From Streptomyces sp. IMTB 2501 (lineage in GTDB: Bacteria; Actinomycetota; Actinomycetes; Streptomycetales; Streptomycetaceae), in assembly GCF_001953885.1 (NCBI RefSeq), contig NZ_MQUS01000024.1:1-64000 (forward strand): a stretch of 64,000 bases of DNA, given 5' to 3'. The notes beneath the pieces are model-generated. The model was given only the letters and a program-made list of their open reading frames with translations, was not told the origin of the DNA and did not search any database. The number at the start of each line of letters is the position of its first letter. Within the stretch, counting starts at the first letter, position 1. A program made the position numbers and the translations under genes. This document shows positions 49,377-58,010 of the stretch, piece after piece.

Positions 49377-50048
49377 GTGAACGCAGGAGAAACGCAACGC
49401 GTGCCTTGGATCGTGGGGGTGTCCGGTGCTTCCGGGACGCCGTATGCGGCGGCCGTGCTGCGAGCGCTGCTGGACGCGGGGGAGACGGTCGACCTGGTGG
49501 TCAGCCGGGCCTCGCGGCTGACGCTGCTGGACGAGACGGGTATCTCGTTCCGCGACGCCCACTGGCAGGAAGACCTGCGGGAATGGCTGGCCCGGGGAGC
49601 CGACGGCAAGCCCGGGACCTTCGACGTGGACCTGGACGGGGTGCGGTACTGGAGCGCGGGCGACCTCGCGGCCGGGCCGTCCTCGGGGTCGTACCCGGCG
49701 AAGGGGATGCTCATCGTGCCCGCCTCCACCGCCTGCGTGGCCGGTGTGGCGCTCGGGCTGTCCAAGGATCTGCTGCAGCGCACGGCGAGTGTCACCCTGA
49801 AGGAGCGCCGGACGCTCGTCGTGGCGGTACGGGAGACCCCCTTGAACGGCCAGACGCTGCGTCACCTCGTCGCGCTGGACGACGCCGGTGCCACCGTCGT
49901 ACCGGCCTCGCCCGCCTTCTACGCGGGCGCCACCCACATCCAGGACCTGGTGGACTTCGTCGCCGGGCGGGTGCTGGACGCGGCGGGCGTCGAGCACGGC
50001 CTGTACCGGCGGTGGCGGGGCGAGCTGGGTGGCGGATCAGCCGGCTAG
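49377..50048 (+). CDS. mqnM: Flavin prenyltransferase, UbiX family
   Basis: Makes prenylated FMN, the cofactor needed by the UbiD-type decarboxylase upstream. 223 aa from GTG 49377, or 215 aa from GTG 49401 (MPWIVGVSGASGTPYA). The second has AGGAG 11 nt upstream and matches the usual UbiX N-terminus better. Signature segments: GVSGASGTPYAAAVLRALLD, VVSRASRL, SGSYPAKGMLIVPAS, KERRTLVVAVRETPLN and FYAGATHIQDLVDFVAGRVLD (read from 49917-49980). Confidence 0.92.
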   Translation: MNAGETQRVPWIVGVSGASGTPYAAAVLRALLDAGETVDLVVSRASRLTLLDETGISFRDAHWQEDLREWLARGADGKPGTFDVDLDGVRYWSAGDLAAGPSSGSYPAKGMLIVPASTACVAGVALGLSKDLLQRTASVTLKERRTLVVAVRETPLNGQTLRHLVALDDAGATVVPASPAFYAGATHIQDLVDFVAGRVLDAAGVEHGLYRRWRGELGGGSAG

Positions 50049-50108
50049 CAGGGCACAGCGCAGTACCTCTCATCACTCCGGAACTCTTCAGCGGAAGGCT
50101 TCGATCGC

Positions 50109-50564
50109 ATGGACGCGGTGGACAGGCAGCTCATCCAGGCCCTGAGGGAGAACGGCCGGGCCTCGTACGCGGAGCTGGGGCGCCTCGTCGGCCTGTCGGG
50201 CCCCAGCGTCACCGACCGCATCAACCGGCTGGAGGCGGCCGGTGTCATCACCGGATACCGCGCGACGGTGAACGCGGCCTCGCTCGGCCTCGGCGTCACG
50301 GCGCTGATCGGCATCTCGCTCTCCGACGCCGCCGACCACGAGGACGTCGCCCAGCGGCTGCGGGACCTCCCGGAGATCGAGGACTGCTGGTTCATCGCCG
50401 GCGACGACTCCTACATGCTCAAGGCGCGGGCGGCGGACGTGGACGGGCTGGAGCGGATCATCCGGCGGCTGTCCGGCACCAAGGGGGTCTCCCGGACGCG
50501 CACCACCATCGTGCTGTCCACGAAGTGGGAGAACCGGGTCGGGGAGCTGCCCGAAGAGGTCTAG
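50109..50564 (+). CDS. Lrp/AsnC family transcriptional regulator
   Basis: A 151-aa regulator. The N-terminal winged helix is AVDRQLIQALRENGRASYAE and SGPSVTDRINRLEAAGVITGY. The C-terminal RAM domain (about 68-140) has GVTALIGISLSD and GDDSYMLKARAADVDGLERI, with the glycine-rich effector site. ATG 50109 has GGAAGG about 10 nt upstream. It lies between mqnM and mqnE in the same direction, so it may link menaquinone supply to an amino-acid or nucleoside signal. Confidence 0.94.
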   Translation: MDAVDRQLIQALRENGRASYAELGRLVGLSGPSVTDRINRLEAAGVITGYRATVNAASLGLGVTALIGISLSDAADHEDVAQRLRDLPEIEDCWFIAGDDSYMLKARAADVDGLERIIRRLSGTKGVSRTRTTIVLSTKWENRVGELPEEV

Positions 50565-50602
50565 GGATACCGTTGGTCGGGCTGTCGTAGAAAGGTGTAG
50601 GC

Positions 50603-51766
50603 ATGGACGTCGGGCTCAAGCGCGAGCTGGAGGAGAAGGTCCGCTCCGGGGAGCGGCTGACCCGCGAGGACGGCATCGCGCTGTACGAGTCGGACGACCT
50701 GGCGTGGCTCGGCGGCCTCGCGCACGAGGTGCGCACCCGTAAGAACGGTGACGTCGTGCACTTCAACGTCAACCGGCACCTGAACATGACCAACGTGTGC
50801 ACGGCCTCCTGCGCCTACTGCTCCTTCCAGCGCAAGCCGGGGGAGAAGGACGCGTACACGATGCGCATCGAGGAGGCCGTCAAGCTCGCCAAGGCGATGG
50901 AGTCGGAGAACCTCACCGAGCTGCACATCGTCAACGGCCTGCACCCGAACCTGCCGTGGCGGTACTACCCGCGCTCCCTGCGCGAGCTGAAGGCCGCCCT
51001 TCCGAACGTGTCGTTGAAGGCCTTCACCGCCACCGAGATCCACCACTTCGAGACGATCAGCGGCCTGTCGGCGTCCGAGATCCTGGACGAACTGATCGAC
51101 GCGGGCCTGGAGTCGCTCACCGGCGGCGGCGCGGAGATCTTCGACTGGGAGGTCCGGCAGCACATCGTGGACCACCGGACCCACTGGGAGGACTGGTCCC
51201 GCATCCACCGCCTGGCGCACGAGAAGGGGCTCAAGACCCCCTGCACGATGCTCTACGGCCACATCGAGGAGCCCCGCCACCGGGTCGACCACGTCCTCCG
51301 CCTCCGCGAACTCCAGGACGAGACGAACGGTTTCCAGGTCTTCATCCCGCTGCGCTACCAGCACGACTTCGTGGACATGAAGGACGGCAAGGTACGCAAC
51401 ACCCTTCAGGCCCGCACCCAGATGGCGACCGGCGTGGAGGCCCTGAAGACCTTCGCGGTCTCCCGGCTCCTGTTCGACAACGTCCCGCACGTGAAGGTCT
51501 TCTGGGTGATGCACGGCGTGCAGACCGCCCAGCTGGCCCTCCAGCACGGCGCGGACGACATGGACGGCTCGGTCGTCGAGTACAAGATCACGCACGACGC
51601 GGACAACTACGGCACCCCGAACAAGCTGACCCGCGATGACCTGCTGGACCTGATCCGCGACGCGGGCTTCCGCCCGGTGGAGCGCAACACCCGCTACGAG
51701 ATCATCCGCGAGTACGACGGCCCCGACCCGGCGCGCAGGGACTCCCCGCAGCCGATGCGGGTCTGA
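50603..51766 (+). CDS. mqnE: Aminofutalosine synthase (radical SAM)
   Basis: A 387-aa radical S-adenosylmethionine enzyme that joins the chorismate-derived 3-(1-carboxyvinyloxy)benzoate to adenosine in the futalosine pathway. The [4Fe-4S] motif CTASCAYC has C66, C70 and C73. Other family segments: HIVNGLHPNLPWRYYP, LTGGGAEIFDWEVR, MLYGHIEEPRHRVDHVLRLR and IPLRYQHDF. A short GAAAGG-like site precedes ATG 50603. Confidence 0.97.
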   Translation: MDVGLKRELEEKVRSGERLTREDGIALYESDDLAWLGGLAHEVRTRKNGDVVHFNVNRHLNMTNVCTASCAYCSFQRKPGEKDAYTMRIEEAVKLAKAMESENLTELHIVNGLHPNLPWRYYPRSLRELKAALPNVSLKAFTATEIHHFETISGLSASEILDELIDAGLESLTGGGAEIFDWEVRQHIVDHRTHWEDWSRIHRLAHEKGLKTPCTMLYGHIEEPRHRVDHVLRLRELQDETNGFQVFIPLRYQHDFVDMKDGKVRNTLQARTQMATGVEALKTFAVSRLLFDNVPHVKVFWVMHGVQTAQLALQHGADDMDGSVVEYKITHDADNYGTPNKLTRDDLLDLIRDAGFRPVERNTRYEIIREYDGPDPARRDSPQPMRV

Positions 51767-51812
51767 TTCCTCACGGGGGAGGGGCATGCGAGGTAATGGA
51801 TACGATGGTCGC

Positions 51813-52337
51813 ATGCCCCTTACCTTCACGCTGGACCCCGCCATCACCCCTGCACTGCGGGACGGCATCCTCGACCTGTGGACGGACGTCTCCAACGCGG
51901 GCGGCGCCGTGGGCTTCGTACCCCCCGTGACGCGGGAGGACGTCCGCCCGGATCTGGTGACGCACTTCGTGGCGATGGCCGAGGGCCGGCACCGGCTGCT
52001 CGTCGGGTGCGACGAGACGGGCGCGCCGGCCGCGACCGCCTTCTTCGCCTGCAACACGCACCGGCTGCAGAAGCACTGGGTGTGGCTGTACACGGTGATG
52101 GTCCACCCCCGGCACCAGGGCAAGGGATACGGCCGCGACCTGCTGGCGGCCGCCGAGGACGCCGCCCGCGGCTTCGACGGCGTCGACGCGATCCGGCTGA
52201 CCTGCCGGGGCGGCACCGGCCTGGAGCGGTTCTACGGCTCCTGCGGTTACAAGGAGGTCGGCCGGATCCCCGCCGCCATCCGGGTGGCGCCCGGCGACGA
52301 CCGCGACGATGTGATCATGCTGCGGCCGCTCGACTGA
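51813..52337 (+). CDS. GNAT family N-acetyltransferase
   Basis: A 174-aa acetyl-CoA-dependent transferase. The central A motif is VWLYTVMVHPRHQGKGYGRD, with the acetyl-CoA loop HQGKGYG, then LLAAAEDAARGF and RFYGSCGYKEVGR. I prefer ATG 51813: TACGAT at 51801-51806 is a good -10 box whose start point would fall on that ATG, giving a leaderless mRNA. ATG 51786 would add nine residues and has G-rich sequence upstream. Substrate unknown. Confidence 0.88.
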   Translation: MPLTFTLDPAITPALRDGILDLWTDVSNAGGAVGFVPPVTREDVRPDLVTHFVAMAEGRHRLLVGCDETGAPAATAFFACNTHRLQKHWVWLYTVMVHPRHQGKGYGRDLLAAAEDAARGFDGVDAIRLTCRGGTGLERFYGSCGYKEVGRIPAAIRVAPGDDRDDVIMLRPLD

Positions 52338-52417
52338 CCCAACCCCCCTGCAAGATCCCCTCCCCGTCATGCTTCACTGGACGATGACCCTATTTGGAAT
52401 CGGACGAGTGGATTGAG

Positions 52418-52726
52418 ATGCTCCGCTACACACTGATGCGCCTCGGCATCTTCGCCGGCTGCCTCGTGGTCGTCTGGGGAGCCGTCTACTCCGGCCTCTT
52501 CCCGCGCGGTTTCGGCGACTCCAACTTCCTGTGGGTGCTGCTCCTCTCGCTGGTGCTGTCCGCGCCGATCAGCTGGGTGGTGCTGCGCGGGGAGCGGGAC
52601 CGGGCCTCGGTGCAGATCGTCAACAGGGTCGACCGGATGAAGGCCAACCTGGAGGCCAACCGCAGCCAGGAGGATGTCGCCGACGACACCGCCCGGACGC
52701 AGGGCGAGGCGGCCGCGTCCAACTAG
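52418..52726 (+). CDS. DUF4229 small membrane protein
   Basis: A 102-aa protein with two membrane helices (about 6-25, LMRLGIFAGCLVVVWGAVYS, and 38-58, LWVLLLSLVLSAPISWVVL). The sequence between and after them (RGERDRASVQIVNRVDRMKA) is typical of actinobacterial DUF4229 proteins. The C-terminal ~35 residues are acidic and hydrophilic. The Shine-Dalgarno is weak. Function unknown; the TetR gene follows within 11 bp. Confidence 0.85.
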   Translation: MLRYTLMRLGIFAGCLVVVWGAVYSGLFPRGFGDSNFLWVLLLSLVLSAPISWVVLRGERDRASVQIVNRVDRMKANLEANRSQEDVADDTARTQGEAAASN

Positions 52727-52736
52727 TCTTGCCCTC

Positions 52737-53387
52737 ATGGGTGGGGCCAGGACCAAACGGATGCCGCGTGCGGTGCGCGAGCAGCAGATGCTCGACGCCG
52801 CCGTGCAGATCTTCGGCCAACGCGGCTACATGGCCGCCTCGATGGACGAGATAGCCGAACTCGCGGGCGTCTCCAAGCCGTTGGTCTACCTCTATCTGAA
52901 CTCCAAGGAAGACCTCTTCACCGCCTGCATCCGGCGTGAGGCCACCGCGCTGACGGCGGCCGTCCGTGCCGGGGTGTGCACCGAGCTGCCCGTCGACCGC
53001 CAGCTGTGGGACGGCCTCCAGGCCTTCTTCGCCCACACCGCCGAGCACCCCGACGCCTGGTCCGTCCTGCACCTCCAGGCCCGCACCCACGGAGAGCCCT
53101 TCGCGGCCGAGGCCGCCGCGATGCGCACGGAGATCGTCACCTTCGTCACCCGCCTGGTCGCGGTCGCCGCCCGCGAGGCCCACCGGGATCCCGATCTGCC
53201 GGAGCACGAGGTCGCGGGCTTCGCCGAAGCCCTGGTCGGCGCGGCGGAGTCCCTCGCCACGTGGGCCAATGCGACGGAGGGCGTCACCGCCAGGCAGGCC
53301 GCGTCCACGCTGATGAACGTCACCTGGTCGGGCTTGGGAAACTTGATGAGGGGCCACCACTGGGCTCCGCCGGCGGGGGAGGACTAG
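52737..53387 (+). CDS. TetR family transcriptional regulator
   Basis: A 216-aa repressor from the ATG at 52737. DNA-binding domain: REQQMLDAAVQIFGQRGYMA, MDEIAELAGVSKPLVYLYLN, then SKEDLFTACI. The C-terminal domain is helical, without a recognisable ligand motif. Downstream on the opposite strand is the MaoC gene, whose promoter contains two TTAC...GTAA palindromes; regulation of that fatty-acid locus by this protein is plausible but unproven. Confidence 0.93.
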   Translation: MGGARTKRMPRAVREQQMLDAAVQIFGQRGYMAASMDEIAELAGVSKPLVYLYLNSKEDLFTACIRREATALTAAVRAGVCTELPVDRQLWDGLQAFFAHTAEHPDAWSVLHLQARTHGEPFAAEAAAMRTEIVTFVTRLVAVAAREAHRDPDLPEHEVAGFAEALVGAAESLATWANATEGVTARQAASTLMNVTWSGLGNLMRGHHWAPPAGED

Positions 53388-53427
53388 CGCCGTAGGGGTG
53401 CGTCGCCCTGATCTGCAGCTTGCCTGA

Positions 53428-53480
53428 AGGGGCGCGGGGAGCTGCCCGAGCAACCGACCACGCACCCGCACCCCGGCAAT
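53428..53480. repeat. Dispersed intergenic repeat, copy 2
   Basis: AGGGGCGCGGGGAGCTGCCC, then GAGCAACCGACCACGCACCC and GCACCCCGGCAAT. By eye about four fifths of positions match the copy at 36101-36152. It lies between the convergent TetR and MaoC genes. Confidence 0.65.
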
Positions 53481-53491
53481 GGCGATGTCCC

Positions 53492-54313
53492 CTACGGCGC
53501 CTGGCCCACCGCCTCCCCGGTCAGATGCAGTCGCCCTGCGGCATCCCGCAGTTCGAACCGGCCCTGGCCATCCGTGCCGTACCTCACCAGCCCCGGCAAC
53601 AGCACCGGCGCCCGGAACTGAGCCCGAACCCCGGCGGAGCCACCGTGGGCGGCCAGGCAGCGGGCCACCGTCCACATGCCGTGTGCGATGGCCCGGGGGA
53701 AGCCGAAGAGGCGGGCGGTGAGCGGGTGCAGATGGATGGGGTTGCGGTCACCGGAGGCGGCGCCGTACCGCCGTCCGATGTCCTCGCCGAGCCGCCACTC
53801 GGCGACGACGGGCAGCGGGTCCGGCCGTTCCTCCCGGGGCGCGGCGGGTGTGCCGGTGCGATGCCGCGCGAGGTAGGTGCTCCGCGATTCCCATACGACC
53901 TCCCCGTCGGCCCGCATCCCGGTGACCACCGTGGCCTCGGTGCCACGTCGGTGCGGGGCCAGTCCCTCGATGTGCACGGCGAGTTCGTAGGTGCCGGTGG
54001 CCGGCAGGCCGGTGTGCCGGACGATGTCGACGGAGGTGTGCACCAGGCCGAGCAGCGGCAGCGGGAAGTCCCGGCCGCTCATCAGCCGCATGGCCAGCGG
54101 GAAGCCGAGGACGTGCGGATAGGTGACGGGGAGGGCGCCGTCCTCGGTGGGGAAGCCGCAGACGCGCTCGTACGCGGCCAGCCGGTCCAGGTCGACCCGC
54201 ACCCCGGGCAGCACCAGCCGGTCACGCGGAAAGCCGGCCTCGGGGGAGGGCCGTTTGAACGGCGAGCGCAGCGCGCCACGGGCCAGGAGAAAGCTCAGAC
54301 CGCGATCCGTCAT
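53492..54313 (-). CDS. MaoC-like (R)-specific hydratase/dehydratase
   Basis: A 273-aa hot-dog-fold enzyme with two MaoC-like halves, the N-terminal one degenerate. The C-terminal half carries the hydratase motif, YGAASGDRNPIHLHPLTARL then FGFPRAIAHGMW, with the catalytic Asp/His pair. Such enzymes hydrate enoyl-CoA or act in fatty-acid elongation. It is divergent from the acyl-CoA synthetase, supporting a fatty-acid role. Confidence 0.9.
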   Translation of the reverse strand: MTDRGLSFLLARGALRSPFKRPSPEAGFPRDRLVLPGVRVDLDRLAAYERVCGFPTEDGALPVTYPHVLGFPLAMRLMSGRDFPLPLLGLVHTSVDIVRHTGLPATGTYELAVHIEGLAPHRRGTEATVVTGMRADGEVVWESRSTYLARHRTGTPAAPREERPDPLPVVAEWRLGEDIGRRYGAASGDRNPIHLHPLTARLFGFPRAIAHGMWTVARCLAAHGGSAGVRAQFRAPVLLPGLVRYGTDGQGRFELRDAAGRLHLTGEAVGQAP

Positions 54314-54329
54314 CTCCTGCCCCCATTGC

Positions 54330-54358
54330 TTACTCTGGAGTAAAGTTACCGCCGGTAA
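54330..54358. promoter_or_regulatory. Two adjacent TTAC...GTAA palindromes upstream of the MaoC gene
   Basis: TTACTC-TG-GAGTAA (54330-54343) and TTACC-GCC-GGTAA (54346-54358) sit 2 bp apart, with centres 15.5 bp apart, starting 17 bp upstream of the MaoC ATG. Both have perfect arms and share the TTAC/GTAA ends, the look of TetR-type operators. Confidence 0.6.
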
Positions 54359-54543
54359 GCCTACCCGACACAGGAAGTTGAATCCCCCTCATATAACCCC
54401 CGAGGCTGCACATCCCTGGCCCCGGACCACCCCCGAACCCGCACAATCCCCTCACAGTGGCCCCGTACGATCGCCTCTCTACCTGGGGTAACCCCTTTCC
54501 ACCAAGGCCCACCGCAGGTGCACGCACGCCAGAGGAGCCGCCC

Positions 54544-56484
54544 GTGTCCACCCCCTTCCCGCACGCCCCCGTCTCCTCCGGTACCCCGGTCTCCGCCATC
54601 GACTACGACGGCCGCCCCGTCCTCGTGGAGCCCTGGGTCCAGCGGCTGGACGGTGCCGTACGGGAGGTGTCCGTACCGCCGTTCGTGCCCCCGGTCACCC
54701 ATGGCTCCCTCGCCGACCTGCCGTTCGACAACGCCGAGGCGGCCCCCGACCAGGTCGTGCTCAGCCGCAGGCTCCCGGACGGCCGCTGGACGGACGTGAC
54801 GGCTGCGCAGTTCGCCGAGCAAGTGCTCGCGGTGGCCAAGGGGTTGATCGCCGAGGGGCTGGTGTCGGGCGACCGTGTCGCCGTCATGGCCCGTACGACG
54901 TACGAGTGGACGCTGCTGGACTTCGCCGCCTGGGCCGCCGGCCTGGTCGCCGTGCCGGTCTACCCGACCTCCTCGGTCTTCCAGACCCGCTGGATCCTGC
55001 ACGACTCCGGCGCGGTCGCCCTGATCACCGAGTCCGTCGCGCAGGCCTCCGCCATCGGCCCCGAACTCCAGCACCTGCCCGATCTGCGCCATCTGTGGGT
55101 GATGGACAAGGATCACGTGACCCGGCTGGCGGAGGCGGGCGCACAGGTGCCGGACGGTGAAGTCGCGGTACGGCGCGGCATGCTGAGCCCGGACACCCTC
55201 GCCACGCTCATCTACACCTCCGGCACCACCGGCCGCCCCAAGGGCTGCGCCCTCTCGCACGGCAACTTCCTGTCCGAGGTCGACAACGCCGTCGAGCTGC
55301 TCTACCCGGTCTTCAAGGACCGCGACGAGGAACCGTCGGTCCTCCTCTTCCTCCCCATGTCCCACGTCTTCGGCCGGATGGTGGCCATCGCCTGCGTCCG
55401 CGCCCGCGTCCGTCTCGGCCACGCGCCGAGCCTGGCCGCCGACGACCTCCTCCCGGACCTCGCCGCCTTCAAGCCGACCGCGCTGCTGACCATCCCCTAC
55501 ATGCTGGAGAAGGTCTACAACTCGGCCCGCGCGAACGCCGAGTCCGGCGGCCGGGTCACGGCTTTCGACCGGGCCGCGGCGGTCGCGGTCCGCTACGGCG
55601 AGGCGCTGGAGGCCCGCCAGACCGGCACCGGCAGCGGCCCGAGCCGCTCCCTGAAGACGGCCCGCAGCTTCTACGACCCCCTTGTCTTCCGCAAGATCCG
55701 GGCCGCCATGGGCGGTCGCGTCCGGTACGCCATCTGCGGCGGCTCCCCGCTCGGCCGGCGCCTCGCCGCGTTCTATGCCGGCGCCGGCATCGAGATCTTC
55801 GAGGGCTACGGCCTGACGGAGACCACCGGCGCCACGACGGTCACCCCACCGCTCAAACCCCGCCTGGGCACGGTCGGCTGGCCCCTTCCCGGCACCCGTG
55901 TCCGCATCGCGGCCGACGGCGAGATCCTGGTCGCCGGCGACCACGTACTGCGCGGCTACTGGGACCCGCAGGCCGGCGGAGTCGTCCCCGCGACCCGGGA
56001 CGGCTGGCTGGCCACCGGAGACATAGGCGAGCTGGACGACGAGGGCTATCTGACGATCACCGGCCGCAAGAAGGAGTTGCTGATCACGGCGGGCGGCAAG
56101 TCGGTGGCCCCGGCCCCGCTGGAGAACTGGCTGCGCCAGCACCCGCTGATCTCCCAGGTGATGCTGGTGGGCGACGCCCGCCCCTACGTCGCGGCCCTCA
56201 TCACCCTCGACCCCGACGGCATCACCCACTGGCGCCAGATGATCGGCAAGCACCCGGTGCCGAGGGAACTCCTGGTCGGCGACCCGGACTTGGAGGCCGT
56301 CCTGCAACGCGCGATCGACGAGGCCAACAAACTGGTCTCCCGCCCCGAGTCCATCCGCCGCTTCGCCGTACTCCCGGTGGACTTCACGGAGGAGGCGGGC
56401 CATCTGACGCCGTCGATGAAGCTCCGCCGTGAGGCGATCACGGGGGACTTCTCCCGCGAGGTGGAGAGCCTGTACGGGAGCTGA
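54544..56484 (+). CDS. Long-chain fatty-acid-CoA ligase (FadD15-like)
   Basis: A 646-aa ANL-superfamily enzyme that activates long-chain fatty acids with ATP and CoA. P-loop-like motif YTSGTTGRPKG (224-234), acyl-pocket FLPMSHVFGRM, YGLTETTGATTV, GWLATGDIGELDDEGYLTIT, and the catalytic lysine region GRKKELLITAGGKSVAPAPL. GTG 54544 has AGAGGAG at 6 nt. The long N-terminus and overall pattern match actinobacterial FadD15. It is divergent from the MaoC gene across 230 bp containing two palindromes. Confidence 0.95.
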   Translation: MSTPFPHAPVSSGTPVSAIDYDGRPVLVEPWVQRLDGAVREVSVPPFVPPVTHGSLADLPFDNAEAAPDQVVLSRRLPDGRWTDVTAAQFAEQVLAVAKGLIAEGLVSGDRVAVMARTTYEWTLLDFAAWAAGLVAVPVYPTSSVFQTRWILHDSGAVALITESVAQASAIGPELQHLPDLRHLWVMDKDHVTRLAEAGAQVPDGEVAVRRGMLSPDTLATLIYTSGTTGRPKGCALSHGNFLSEVDNAVELLYPVFKDRDEEPSVLLFLPMSHVFGRMVAIACVRARVRLGHAPSLAADDLLPDLAAFKPTALLTIPYMLEKVYNSARANAESGGRVTAFDRAAAVAVRYGEALEARQTGTGSGPSRSLKTARSFYDPLVFRKIRAAMGGRVRYAICGGSPLGRRLAAFYAGAGIEIFEGYGLTETTGATTVTPPLKPRLGTVGWPLPGTRVRIAADGEILVAGDHVLRGYWDPQAGGVVPATRDGWLATGDIGELDDEGYLTITGRKKELLITAGGKSVAPAPLENWLRQHPLISQVMLVGDARPYVAALITLDPDGITHWRQMIGKHPVPRELLVGDPDLEAVLQRAIDEANKLVSRPESIRRFAVLPVDFTEEAGHLTPSMKLRREAITGDFSREVESLYGS

Positions 56485-56652
56485 GGCGCTGTTCTTCTTC
56501 GAAGTGGCTCCGCACCACGATCGTGAACGGTCGGCACCCGCTCCCCGCTGATCCCGCGTCGTCCGGACTCGGCGAGACGGGGAGCGGGTTGCCGCCTGGG
56601 TCGATCGCGGCCCGCCAACGATCCTCGTACGGAGTCTGACGTTCAGTCAATC

Positions 56653-56688
56653 CTTGGGTTTCCTCACCAGACCCAAGTATTACCTTGG
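56653..56688. promoter_or_regulatory. Repeated CTTGG half-sites upstream of a LysR gene
   Basis: CTTGGG (56653-56658), CCCAAG (56672-56677) and CTTGG (56684-56688) alternate in orientation just before the LysR ATG. The last pair forms CCAAG-N6-CTTGG. This fits an autoregulatory LTTR site. Confidence 0.4.
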
Positions 56689-56693
56689 ATGCC

Positions 56694-57575
56694 ATGACCC
56701 TCGACGACCTCCGTGTGTTCGTGGCCGTGTGCCGTGCCGGCAGCCTCAGTTCCGTCGCCCGGGACCTCGGCTGCACCCAGTCCGCCGTCAGCCAGCACGT
56801 GAAACGGCTGGAGCGGGAGACCCGGGTGGCACTGCTGGAACGGCAGCCGCGAGGCGTCGTCCCGACGCAGGCCGGGCGGATCCTGGAGGCCGCCGCGGCC
56901 GAGGGCATCTCCGGCCTCGACCTCGCCGTACGGCAGCTACGCGATCTGCTCGACGGCCACAGCGGATACGTCCGCGTCGCCACCGGCGCGACCACGGTCC
57001 GGCACTTCATGTCCGACGCCGTGGTCGCCTTCCGCCGCCACCACCCCGAGGTCAACCTCGAATTCCGAACGGTCAGTTCCGGCCGCAGCAGCTTCGACGC
57101 GCTCGCCGACGGCGCCCTCGACCTCGCCTGGGTCACCATCGGCCCGCCGGTGCGCGGCATCGAGCAGCGGACGGTCGCAAAGCTGCCCTGGCTGCTGGCC
57201 GTACGCGCCGACGACCCGCTGGCCGAACGACCGGATCTCGACCCCGCCGAGCTGCGGGACGTCCGCCTCATCCGGCTCCCCCCGAACTCCACGTCCGCCG
57301 CCCATCTCGACGCGGCGTGCGACGAGTTGGGCGTGCGGTTCGCATACGACACGAGCGTCGCCGACTGGGACACGGCCCTGCTGCTGGCTGAGCTGGGGGT
57401 GGGGCGGGCGGTCGTACCGGCCGTACCGGGCCTCCCGGTGCCGGGGGAGGGCGAGCTGCGGCTCATACCGCTGCCGGGCCTGCGGCCCCTTCCCGTCGGC
57501 TGGGCCGTCCGCCGCTGGGACGCCCTCAGCCCTCCGGCACGCGCCTTCGCGGACACGGTCGCTGCCGCGCGCTGA
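56694..57575 (+). CDS. LysR family transcriptional regulator
   Basis: A 293-aa LTTR. The start is the ATG at 56694 (MTLDDLRVFVAVCRAGSLSS); the in-frame TTG three codons earlier is less likely. The winged helix continues VARDLGCTQSAVSQHVKRLE. The C-terminal effector domain starts about residue 90 (GYVRVATGATTVRHFMSD). Its 3' end overlaps the convergent HATPase gene by 50 bp. No divergent target is apparent, so the regulon is unknown. Confidence 0.94.
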   Translation: MTLDDLRVFVAVCRAGSLSSVARDLGCTQSAVSQHVKRLERETRVALLERQPRGVVPTQAGRILEAAAAEGISGLDLAVRQLRDLLDGHSGYVRVATGATTVRHFMSDAVVAFRRHHPEVNLEFRTVSSGRSSFDALADGALDLAWVTIGPPVRGIEQRTVAKLPWLLAVRADDPLAERPDLDPAELRDVRLIRLPPNSTSAAHLDAACDELGVRFAYDTSVADWDTALLLAELGVGRAVVPAVPGLPVPGEGELRLIPLPGLRPLPVGWAVRRWDALSPPARAFADTVAAAR

Positions 57576-57999
57576 GCGGGATTTCCGCCCAGACCGTCTT
57601 GCCTACGGCGCGCTTGGCCACGCCCCACCGTGCCGACAGCACGAATACGACGACCAGTCCGCGGCCGTTCTCGTCCTCCAACCCGCCGTCCAGGAAGCGG
57701 AGTTCACGGTCGCCCCGGGTGTCGCTCACCTCGATGCGCAAGGTGTCCCTCTCCGGCAGCAGCACCAGCTTCAGCTCGAAGTCCCGGCCGGGCACACGAC
57801 CGTGGGTGACCGCGTTGGACGCCAGTTCTGCGACAAGGAGCTGCGCGGTGTGGCTGGGGTCGCTGTCGTGCGGGTAGCCCCAGGTGGCCAGCTGGGTGGA
57901 AGTGAGCCGACGGGCCAGGCGGGCGCCGCGGGGGGTGGCGCTGAGGCGTTGGACGAGTTCGGTTGTCTGAGTTGTGGGGGTGGAGATTTCCAGATTCAC
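57526..57999 (-). CDS. RsbW-like ATP-binding regulatory protein
   Basis: A 157-aa HATPase_c protein of the anti-sigma/SpoIIAB-like group common in Streptomyces. The N-box is LLVAELASNAVTHGRVPG, with asparagine in the ATP site. The G1-like motif is IEVSDTRGDREL and the G2-like motif GRGLVVVFVLSARWGV. It is divergent from an XRE-DUF5753 gene followed by a DUF397 gene, the standard arrangement of WhiJ-like loci. ATP-dependent partner switching is likely; partners unknown. Confidence 0.88.
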   Translation of the reverse strand: MNLEISTPTTQTTELVQRLSATPRGARLARRLTSTQLATWGYPHDSDPSHTAQLLVAELASNAVTHGRVPGRDFELKLVLLPERDTLRIEVSDTRGDRELRFLDGGLEDENGRGLVVVFVLSARWGVAKRAVGKTVWAEIPLSARQRPCPRRRVPEG

Positions 58000-58010
58000 G
58001 TCACCGAGAG

